Shown here: piece after piece, positions 57,507 through 64,000 of the stretch | How the letters are laid out: every line of letters begins with the position of its first letter | Position numbering within the stretch: position 1 is the stretch's first letter | Assembly (NCBI GenBank): GCA_030019365.1 | Contig: JASEFA010000005.1 | Coordinates: 1 to 64,000 of the forward strand | Source: Bacillota bacterium | Lineage (GTDB): Bacteria > Bacillota > Sulfobacillia > JACIYH01 | Direction of reading: 5' to 3' | DNA length: 64,000 bases | Program-made: the position numbers and the translations under genes | Notes under the pieces: model-generated | What the model was told of the DNA's origin: nothing | The model's input: only the letters and a program-made list of their open reading frames with translations | Databases searched by the model: none

Positions 57507-58718
57507 GTGGAGAGACGCGTGTGGTTGCTGGCCCTGGCCGTGGTTCTCTGCGGCATGCTGGCGGGTAGTGGATGGGCGGTCGCTGCGGCAGCGGCTTCGG
57601 CGGGAGGCACGGCGGGGGGTCTGGCGGGTGAGGCGGGGGGGCACCGGTACATCGTGGTGTTCCGCCCGGGTCTGCCGGCCGCCGAACAGGTTGCCCTGGC
57701 CCGGCAGCACGGAGGTCAGGTCGTTCACCAGTTAGGCCTGGTCAATGCGCTGGCCGTGGAGTTTCCGACGGCGGTGCCGGGGGCCCTGGCCAGCCATCCC
57801 GGGGTGGCCCGGGTGGAGGTGGACGCGCGGGCCTTTGCCCTGGCGCGCAAGCCGCCAGCCCAGCCGGCTCAGCAGGTGCCCTGGGGCGTGGACCGGATTG
57901 ACGCCGATCTGGCCTGGGCATCGTCCCGGGGCGCGGGCATCAAGGTGGGGATAGTGGATACCGGGATCGACAAGGACCATCCCGACCTGCTGGCCAGCGT
58001 CAAAGGCGGGTACCTGGCCATCCAGACGGGCGCGTACAAGAACAAGGGGCCGGACGCCTGGGACGATGACAACGGGCACGGCACGCACGTGGCCGGCATC
58101 GTGGCAGCGGTGGACAACACCATCGGCGTGGTGGGAGTGGCCCCCGAGGCCTGGCTGTATGGGGTGAAGGTGCTGGACCGGACCGGGTCCGGGTACTACT
58201 CCGACATCATCGAGGGCATCCAGTGGTGCATCGATAACGGCATGCAGGTCATCAATATGAGCCTGGGCGGTTCCACGGACAGCCCCGCCCTGCACGACGC
58301 CATCATCACCGCGTACAACCGGGGGATCACGGTGGTCTGCGCCGCCGGCAATGAGGGTCCCGGGGAAGACACGGTGTGCTACCCCGCCCGCTACCCGGAG
58401 GTCATCGCCGTGGCCGCCACCGCGGCCGACGATTCCGTCCCCGATTTCTCCAGCCGGGGCCCCGAGGTGGACATCGCCGCACCGGGCGTGAGCATCCTGT
58501 CCACCTGGAAGGGCGGGGGCTATGCCACTGCCAGCGGCACCTCCATGGCCAGCCCCCACGTGGCCGGGACGGCGGCACTGTACCTGGCCGCACGCGGGCC
58601 GGCTTCTCCCGATCAGGTACGCCAGCACCTGATGGCGACCGCGGAGCCCCTGCCCTATCCCTCCACCTGGGTGGGGGCCGGGCTGGTGGACGCCCAGGCA
58701 GCAGTCTCTTCCCGCTGA
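57507..58718 (+). CDS. Secreted subtilisin-like serine protease (S8)
   Basis: 403 residues from the GTG at 57507 (GGGAGGT 8 nt upstream). Signal peptide to about residue 28, an I9-type propeptide (about 46-112, starting HRYIVVFRPG), then the catalytic domain: Asp151 in GIVDTGIDKDHPD, His191 in NGHGTHVAG, oxyanion Asn282 in AAGNEGPG, Ser346 in SGTSMASPHVAG. All catalytic residues are present. It degrades proteins outside the cell; with the peptide importers this supplies peptides as nutrients. No wall anchor or C-terminal extra domain. Confidence 0.93.
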   Translation: MERRVWLLALAVVLCGMLAGSGWAVAAAAASAGGTAGGLAGEAGGHRYIVVFRPGLPAAEQVALARQHGGQVVHQLGLVNALAVEFPTAVPGALASHPGVARVEVDARAFALARKPPAQPAQQVPWGVDRIDADLAWASSRGAGIKVGIVDTGIDKDHPDLLASVKGGYLAIQTGAYKNKGPDAWDDDNGHGTHVAGIVAAVDNTIGVVGVAPEAWLYGVKVLDRTGSGYYSDIIEGIQWCIDNGMQVINMSLGGSTDSPALHDAIITAYNRGITVVCAAGNEGPGEDTVCYPARYPEVIAVAATAADDSVPDFSSRGPEVDIAAPGVSILSTWKGGGYATASGTSMASPHVAGTAALYLAARGPASPDQVRQHLMATAEPLPYPSTWVGAGLVDAQAAVSSR

Positions 58719-58839
58719 CGCCTTCGCCGGCTGCAGGCCGGGTGCAAGCAGGAGTTAGCCCTTCGTGGGGCGAATCAACCGGGGTCGCCGGGCTTTCCGG
58801 CGCCCCGGTTGTTCTTTCGCCGCCTGAGAAGGTGACCTC

Positions 58840-59326
58840 TTGCTGGCAGGCTACCTGTATCTCCTGGTGGCCGTATTCGCCTGGTCGTCCTACCCCGTCC
58901 GCACCAAGATCGCCTATGGCGTGGGGTTGACGCCCCTGGCATTGGGTTTCCTGCGGTTTGGGCTGGCCCTTCCCGTCCTGCTCCTCGCCTGCGTCGGGCT
59001 TTACCGGCGGAGCCTGCGCGCGCTGCTGCGGGACCGTTCCTTGGGGTGGAGCGTGCCCGCCCAGGGGATGGCTTTTGCCGGCGCTGCCCTCACATCTTTC
59101 TACGCGGTGGAGATGATGCCGGCCTCCCTCGCCACCATTCTCCTCTACCTGTCGCCGGCGCTCACATCTCTCCTGGCGGCGGCTTTCGCCCCTTGCCCTG
59201 GTGCTGGCGGGCCTCTTGCTGGGCGAGCGGCTCCTCCCCGTGCAGGTGCTGGGAGCGACCCTGGTGGTGGCCGGTGTGCTCATCCTGGGCCTGGAGGACT
59301 ACTATCGCTTTCGTCTGCGCTCCTGA
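58840..59326 (+). pseudogene. EamA/DMT transporter, single domain, frameshifted
   Basis: Frame 1 from the TTG at 58840 gives LAGYLYLLVAVFAWSSYPVR and continues to LATILLYLSPALTSLLAAAF, about five hydrophobic segments of an EamA domain. After the CCCC run at 59189-59192 the coding continues one base out of frame: LALVLAGLLLGERLLPVQVL, then GATLVVAGVLILGLEDYY, ending at TGA 59324-59326. One extra C explains the shift, either a real mutation or a sequencing error. Even when repaired it encodes one EamA domain (about 160 residues), not the usual two. It would be a drug/metabolite-type exporter. Confidence 0.7.
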
Positions 59327-59541
59327 GCCGGTGTGGCGCCACGCCATACCACGGCAACCGGCGGAGTGGCAGCGGGACCGGTGACGGCCGGGGCACCGGT
59401 TCCCCGGGTGACCGGGCGGCTTTCGACAGGGGAATTCCCTTCGCATGACGAAGATCTCTGCATCTTTGGCCGTGGGCCGTCCCGGTCCCGCTCCGGAGGC
59501 TGGCCCGTTGCGGCCTGGTATTCCCTGCGTGGAGGTTCGTC

Positions 59542-60336
59542 ATGTACGATTTGCGCATTGTGGTGGAGGAAGTCAGGGGCTTCTGCGATATGCCCATGCG
59601 GCCGGGTGACTACTGTGAACTGCGGGGCAGCCGGCTATCCGTTCCCGAGGGCCGCTATTTCTGCATGTGGGCGCTGCAGAGCGTGCTGCCCCTGTTACCC
59701 GTCAAGCAGCGCCGCACCGCGGAGGAGAACGACTGGATTCCCCGTACTTTTCGGGTGGCCTGTCCTGACCCGGACGGCATGGTCATCCTGCGCATCGAGC
59801 AGATCGACCCCCGTGCCGAGCGGGGTACGGCGGGCCCGCTGCCGCGGCTACTGGTGGACCACCGCGCCTGCGCGGGGTGCCGGGCGTGTGAGCTGGCCTG
59901 CAGCTACCGGCACGAAGGGGCCTTTGCTCCCTCCCTTTCCCGCATCTGGGTGAGGAAGGATGAGCCCGCCGGGCTGGACGAGCCCGTGGTGTGTCGGCAG
60001 TGTGGAGTGGCCCGCTGCGTGCAGGTGTGCTCCTGCGGGGCCCTGAGCCGGGACCCCTGCACGGGGGCGGTGCTGGTGGACGCGGGGCTGTGCATGCGCT
60101 GCGGCGACTGTGCCGAGGCGTGTCCTTTCGGTGCCATCAGGATTCACCCTGACACCGCCCTTCCCCTCATCTGCGACCTCTGCGACGGCAATCCCGCCTG
60201 CGTGGGACGGTGCGTCACGGGCGCCCTCCGTTACGGCCGGGCGGGCGACGCCGCGCGCGATGGCCGGGCGGGCGCGGGTGAGGGCGGGGGGGCAGACAAA
60301 ATGAAGGCGAGTGCGGCTGGGGGGCAGGCGGGATGA
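59542..60336 (+). CDS. Fusion of a TIGR04076-like domain with a polyferredoxin (AOR Fe-S partner)
   Basis: 264 residues, ATG at 59542 with GGAGG 7 nt upstream. Residues 1-90 (VVEEVRGFCDMPMRPGDYCE; FCMWALQSVLPLLPVKQR; ACPDPDGMVILRIEQID) match small TIGR04076-type proteins of unknown function. Residues about 105-235 are a four-cluster ferredoxin with Cys groups CAGCRACELAC, CRQCGVARCVQVC, CMRCGDCAEAC and CDLCDGNPACVGRC. The second half resembles the Fe-S subunit found beside tungsten AORs and would accept electrons from the enzyme encoded next, whose ATG overlaps its TGA. The Gly/Ala/Arg tail after residue 235 appears disordered. Confidence 0.87.
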   Translation: MYDLRIVVEEVRGFCDMPMRPGDYCELRGSRLSVPEGRYFCMWALQSVLPLLPVKQRRTAEENDWIPRTFRVACPDPDGMVILRIEQIDPRAERGTAGPLPRLLVDHRACAGCRACELACSYRHEGAFAPSLSRIWVRKDEPAGLDEPVVCRQCGVARCVQVCSCGALSRDPCTGAVLVDAGLCMRCGDCAEACPFGAIRIHPDTALPLICDLCDGNPACVGRCVTGALRYGRAGDAARDGRAGAGEGGGADKMKASAAGGQAG

Positions 60337-60348
60337 AGGCGAGTGCGG
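60301..60348 (+). repeat. Duplicated start region of the AOR gene
   Basis: ATGAAGGCGAGTGCGG occurs at 60301-60316 and again at 60333-60348. The second copy is the AOR start; the first lies in frame with the ferredoxin gene and encodes MKASA near its end. In the other frame, the first ATG is out of phase with the AOR. It is probably a recent short tandem duplication of 32 bp that created the present ATGA overlap. Confidence 0.75.
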
Positions 60349-62225
60349 AGCGGGGGTGCGGTTACGCCGGGCGGGTGCTACGCGTCGACCTGGACACGGG
60401 GCGGAGCACCGTCGAGCCCCTCGATGCCGAGCTGGTCCGCCGGTACCTGGGGGGACGCGGCCTCAACATGCGGGTGCTGCACGATGAGGTTCCGCCCGAA
60501 GTGGAGCCCCTGTCCCCCGAGAACCGGCTCATGTTCGCCACCGGCCCCCTGGTGGGTACCACCTTCTCGGGTGCTTCCCGGGTCAACGTGAGCGCGCGGT
60601 CTCCCCTCACCGGCATCCTGGGGGACAGCAACGCCGGGGGGTTCTTCGGACCCGAGCTCAAGTACGCCGGCTTTGACCAGGTGATCATCGGGGGGCGGGC
60701 GCCCGACCTGACCTACCTCCTGATCACGGAGGAGGGGGCCTGCCTGCGTCCCGCCGGGCACCTCCGGGGCCTGGACGTCTGGCAGACCCAGCAGGCCATC
60801 CGGGCAGAGCTGGGCGATGAGGGTGTGCAGGTGGGGGTGGCGGGCCCGGCCGCCGAGAACGGGGTGCTGTTTGCCGGAGTGTTCTTCAACCTGGCCCGTC
60901 CCGCTGCCCGCACCGGCATGGGGGCGGTAATGGCGGCCAAGAACCTCAAGGCGGTGGCGGTCCGGGGCCGGGGGGCGGTGAGGGTGGCCGACCGCGCCGC
61001 TTTCGACGCGGCGGTGGCGGAGGCCGACGCCGCCATATTCGCCCATCCCGAATACGAACCCCGCAAGCGGCTGGGCACGACCCGACTGGTGCGGGCCCTG
61101 CACGGCCTGGGGTGCCTGGCCAGCTTCCACTTCCGCACCGGCCGGTTCCCGGGGGTCGACCGGGTCTCCGGCGAGCATCTCGCGGCCACCTACCGGCTCA
61201 AGGGCAAGGCCTGCTTCGGTTGCAACATCCCCTGCAGCCGCTTCTTCCGCGTGGATTCCGGACCCTTCGCCGGGCTGGCCAGCGAGGGTCCCGAGTTCGA
61301 GGGCCTGGCCGGGTTCTCGTCCCGGGTGGGGAACGACGACCTGGCGCTGGCCCTGCGCGCGGTCGACATGTGCAACCGTTACGGCATGGACGTCATCTCC
61401 ACCTCCGAGGCGATCTCTTTCCTGATGGAGCTGGCCGAAGCTGGCACTGTGAGCCCCGGCGAGACCGACGACCTGGACCTGCGTTGGGGCAACGGCCAGA
61501 CCATCCTGGCGCTCATCGAGAAGATCTGCCGGCGGGAGGGCATAGGGGAGGTACTGGCGGGCGGGGTGCGCCGCGCCGCCCAACTCATCGGGCGGGGAAG
61601 CGAGCGCTACGCCATGCACATCAAGGGCATGGAGGTGTTCCAGGCCGACCCCCGCGGCATCAAGGGGTACGCCCTGGGGCTGGCGGTGGCCAGCCGGGGC
61701 GGCGATCACCTGCGCTCGGAACCGTGGTTCGAGCTCACCGGAAACCGGGAGGAAGCCCTGCGCCGCTTCGGGGTGGCGGAGGCGGCCGAGCGCCTTGCCC
61801 CGGCAGGTAAGGGCGTCCTGGTCAAGCACTACGAGGAGCGGTGCGCCCTGGCCGACTGCCTGGAAGTGTGCAAGAACACCCTGGTCAACATGGAGATCCT
61901 GCCCTACGACCAGGCGGCCCGCATCCTGAGCGCCGCCACCGGCTGGGAATTCTCCGAGGAGGAAGTGCGCGACGCCTGCGAGCGCCTGGTGAACCTGGAG
62001 CGTTGCTACAACGCCCGCCTGGGGCTGGGGCGCGGGGACGACACCCTGCCCGAGCGCTTCACCCGCGAGCCCCTTCCTTCCGACAGCGGACCCTCGGCGG
62101 GCAGCGTGGTGGAGCTCGACCGGATGCTGGACGAATATTACCGCGCCCGCGGCTGGGACGAGTCGACGGGCCTCCCCAAGAAAGAGACGCTCTCCCGCCT
62201 CGGCCTCGAACCGCCAGCCACCTGA
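60333..62225 (+). CDS. Tungsten aldehyde ferredoxin oxidoreductase (second)
   Basis: 630 residues, ATG overlapping the ferredoxin stop. RYLGGRGLNMRVLHDEVPP, MFATGPLVGTTFSGASRVNV and GDSNAGGFFGPELKYAGFDQ are the tungstopterin-binding start; RTGMGAVMAAKNLKAVAVRG follows. Cys294, Cys297, Cys301 (CFGCNIPC) and Cys509 or Cys513 bind the [4Fe-4S] cluster. Compared with the 49025 enzyme it has a dedicated Fe-S partner, so electrons probably pass through that to another acceptor. It belongs to the general AOR family; substrate class cannot be told. A short CCCC-GTC-GGGG hairpin (62258-62268) lies between it and the convergent next gene. Confidence 0.92.
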   Translation: MKASAERGCGYAGRVLRVDLDTGRSTVEPLDAELVRRYLGGRGLNMRVLHDEVPPEVEPLSPENRLMFATGPLVGTTFSGASRVNVSARSPLTGILGDSNAGGFFGPELKYAGFDQVIIGGRAPDLTYLLITEEGACLRPAGHLRGLDVWQTQQAIRAELGDEGVQVGVAGPAAENGVLFAGVFFNLARPAARTGMGAVMAAKNLKAVAVRGRGAVRVADRAAFDAAVAEADAAIFAHPEYEPRKRLGTTRLVRALHGLGCLASFHFRTGRFPGVDRVSGEHLAATYRLKGKACFGCNIPCSRFFRVDSGPFAGLASEGPEFEGLAGFSSRVGNDDLALALRAVDMCNRYGMDVISTSEAISFLMELAEAGTVSPGETDDLDLRWGNGQTILALIEKICRREGIGEVLAGGVRRAAQLIGRGSERYAMHIKGMEVFQADPRGIKGYALGLAVASRGGDHLRSEPWFELTGNREEALRRFGVAEAAERLAPAGKGVLVKHYEERCALADCLEVCKNTLVNMEILPYDQAARILSAATGWEFSEEEVRDACERLVNLERCYNARLGLGRGDDTLPERFTREPLPSDSGPSAGSVVELDRMLDEYYRARGWDESTGLPKKETLSRLGLEPPAT

Positions 62226-62297
62226 CCACTGTCAGTCCCGCCCAACCGGGTACGAATCCCCGTCGGGGCTTATGTGCCCTGAGGTGGCGGTCAAGAC

Positions 62298-64000
62298 CTA
62301 CGGGGCCGGGGCCGCTGCGGGGGCGGGGACGGCGAAGATGCCCCGGCTGGACGCCACGTATACCATGTCCCCGGCCACGGCCGCGTCGTAGGCCTGACCG
62401 GGTGGGTAGTACTGCCACGACACGCTGCCGGCGTAGAGATCGCAGGCGATGATCCCCGGTCCGTAACGGATGATGAGGGTGTTGCCGGCCAGGACCCAGT
62501 TCTCGTGTTCCTGGAAGCCGGCGGGCAGCGAGGAAACCCGCGACCGGTCAAGCTCCCACAGGAAGCCCCCGTCGCCCGCCCGGTAAGCGCTGATGCGGTT
62601 GTACGAGGTGAGCAGGAGGACGTCCCTGTAACTCCGGAGCCTGCACCATTCTCCCGCGGGCACCGGGATTGAATACCGGGGGCTGCCGTCAGGCCCCAGG
62701 TGGTGGATGGGGCCGTGGTCCCGCGTCAGCACCGCCACAGCCAGGCCGTGAGGCGTGGCCGCCCAGTCGACCCCAAAGCAGTCGTCCGAGAGTTGCCGGG
62801 TCCAGAGGGTGTGTCCGTCCAGGCCGCGGGCGGTGAGGTACCGCCCCTCGCTCCCGGCTTCGGCCACGTAGATGGTGTCCAGAGAGGGAGCCACCTGCAT
62901 GCCGGCGAACCTGCCGCGGGCAAACGTCTGCCAGCGGATGGCGCCGGTTTCCGCGTCGCACACATACAGGCACTCGGGCTGCAGGCCCACGATGCCGTCC
63001 GGGGTGGCGCTCAACCGGGGAGACATATCGGGGGGCGAAGACTCGTTGACCCGGAAGTCTACGAACTCCTTAGCGCGGGTGGTACTTGCAGGGGGTTCGG
63101 GAGGCTGGGGCCGCGAGGCCCACACCAGTTGCCCGTGGGCATCGAGCCGGCGGAGTTCCCGGGAGGTGAGCACCCAGAAACCTTCCTCCGGACAGGGGAC
63201 CACCTGCCCCGCATCACCCAAGTCTACATTGTGCATGGTGCGGTCCTGCAGGTCCAGGATCTGGCCCGTTGAGCCTCCCCGGGGCCGCAGGAGCACGTGG
63301 CCGGAAGACACCACCGGCCTCTCCCATACGTTACGGGCGGTATCGGAGCGCATCCGGTTCGGGCCAGGATCCAGGTCGGCCGTCCAGAGCAGGTGGCCGT
63401 CACCGCTGTGGAGCACCTCTGTCCTCCCCGGGAGGGGCACGAACACCAGCGCGTCCCCCTCCACGGCCAGGTCGGCCGGTGCGAATGAAGCCCTGCTCCA
63501 GGGTCGCGGCGCCAGGTGAGCCCAGACTGCCGGCCAGGGAGTCCGCGACCAGACCGGTTGGGGCTGCCCGGCGGGGCGGACGGGGACCGCCGCCCGCGCG
63601 CTCAGGAGACTGGTGGCCGCGCTCAGGGTGAAGGAGGCCAGAAATATGAGCGCCACCGCGCCCCTTCGCCGCTCGCTCAGATTCCTCACGCGCTCCGGCA
63701 CCAGGGGGGCCAGCGCCAGGGAAAGGATTACTCCGGCCAGGGACATGAGGAAGAAGGAATGGAGGTCCGGTGCCCAGCAGCCGTGGCCCGCCCAGAGGGG
63801 GATGGCGAGCACACACGCTATCAGCGTCAACACAGAGAGGCCCGCCGCTCGCGCGATCTGCGCTGCCGTGGCCGGCCTGGCCGGCCCTCGGGCGAGCCAC
63901 ACCGGCCAGAGGACCGTCGCCGCCACCAGCATGTATGGTGTCAGCAGCCATCGACCCGCGGTCAGACCCGCTCTGGGCAGGCGAAACAATACCTGTGTCA
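62298..64000 (-). CDS. PQQ-like beta-propeller membrane protein, 5' end cut by window
   Basis: At least 563 residues. About four N-terminal membrane helices (residues 10-140), then a large extracytoplasmic part with PQQ/pyrrolo-quinoline-type propeller blades: LHSGDGHLLWTADLDPG, DAETGAIRWQTFARGRF, GLDGHTLWTRQLSDD, RAGDGGFLWELDRSR and DLYAGSVSWQYYPPG. These blades often bind ligands or scaffold protein complexes. The first start inside the window is a TTG at 63989, but the frame stays open to the edge and reads xTG-ACA-CAG, so the true start is probably at or just beyond 64000. Function unknown. Confidence 0.75.
   Translation of the reverse strand, partial: TQVLFRLPRAGLTAGRWLLTPYMLVAATVLWPVWLARGPARPATAAQIARAAGLSVLTLIACVLAIPLWAGHGCWAPDLHSFFLMSLAGVILSLALAPLVPERVRNLSERRRGAVALIFLASFTLSAATSLLSARAAVPVRPAGQPQPVWSRTPWPAVWAHLAPRPWSRASFAPADLAVEGDALVFVPLPGRTEVLHSGDGHLLWTADLDPGPNRMRSDTARNVWERPVVSSGHVLLRPRGGSTGQILDLQDRTMHNVDLGDAGQVVPCPEEGFWVLTSRELRRLDAHGQLVWASRPQPPEPPASTTRAKEFVDFRVNESSPPDMSPRLSATPDGIVGLQPECLYVCDAETGAIRWQTFARGRFAGMQVAPSLDTIYVAEAGSEGRYLTARGLDGHTLWTRQLSDDCFGVDWAATPHGLAVAVLTRDHGPIHHLGPDGSPRYSIPVPAGEWCRLRSYRDVLLLTSYNRISAYRAGDGGFLWELDRSRVSSLPAGFQEHENWVLAGNTLIIRYGPGIIACDLYAGSVSWQYYPPGQAYDAAVAGDMVYVASSRGIFAVPAPAAAPAP

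Overview
The window is about 64 kb of very GC-rich bacterial DNA. Many genes start with GTG or TTG, there are strong AGGAGG-type ribosome binding sites, and many genes overlap by 4 nt (GTGA/ATGA). The gene types point to an anaerobic, peptide- and amino-acid-consuming, Gram-positive-type bacterium: two tungsten aldehyde ferredoxin oxidoreductases, ECF-type vitamin/metal transporters, PucR regulators, a cell-wall amidase with SH3b domains and a DUF1848 protein. A high-GC member of the Bacillota (Symbiobacterium/Limnochordia-like) is my best guess, but there is no rRNA or other marker here to prove it. I see no tRNA, rRNA, CRISPR array, transposase or phage gene. The left edge cuts a carbamate kinase gene and the right edge cuts the start of a beta-propeller membrane protein gene.

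Layout. 1-3.9 kb: end of carbamate kinase, a fused GlcD-GlcE flavin oxidase, and a divergent IclR regulator. 4.0-9 kb: a self-contained ECF transporter (S component, fused double ATPase, T component) followed by a class III aminotransferase, preceded by a leader with competing inverted repeats. 9.2-23.5 kb: a PucR regulator and then a long probable operon. It encodes two M29/NicX-like metalloproteins, a hydantoin/Asp-Glu racemase homologue, a complete Dpp-type ABC importer (binding protein, two permeases, two ATPases), a nitroreductase, a small DUF6092-like protein, a DUF917 protein and a HyuA-type hydantoinase/oxoprolinase. 23.9-32.8 kb: two more binding-protein plus two-permease modules without ATPases, ending in a D-aminoacylase. 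33.2-35.3 kb: a homocitrate-synthase-like enzyme under a clear promoter, then an unrecognised probable regulator with a tiny leader ORF. 35.3-42.4 kb (minus strand): a second PucR regulator, a fourth binding-protein/permease module, an LD-carboxypeptidase and a second racemase. 42.6-47 kb: DUF1848 protein, MFS transporter, double GNAT acetyltransferase, DapA-family aldolase and a decayed LuxR regulator. 47.3-52 kb: iron alcohol dehydrogenase, SCP2-like protein, AOR, and a malate/lactate dehydrogenase family gene. 52.2-58.7 kb: cell-wall amidase, a cobalt/nickel ECF operon with a fused CbiQ-CbiO, and a secreted subtilisin. 58.8-64 kb: frameshifted EamA transporter, a TIGR04076-ferredoxin fusion with a second AOR, and the PQQ-like beta-propeller protein.

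How it fits together (inference). The centre of the window looks like a scavenging island for peptides and modified amino acids. Four binding-protein/permease sets surround a single pair of Dpp ATPases, and hydrolases or racemases suited to N-acyl-D-amino acids, LD-peptides, hydantoins or similar cyclic amides lie beside them. Nitrogen-responsive PucR-type regulators flank the island. The aminotransferase, aldolase, dehydrogenases and AORs could then process the released 2-oxo acids, aldehydes and acids. The least explained pieces are the 11.1-23.5 kb operon, the structured leader of the ECF operon, and the TIGR04076-ferredoxin-AOR unit.
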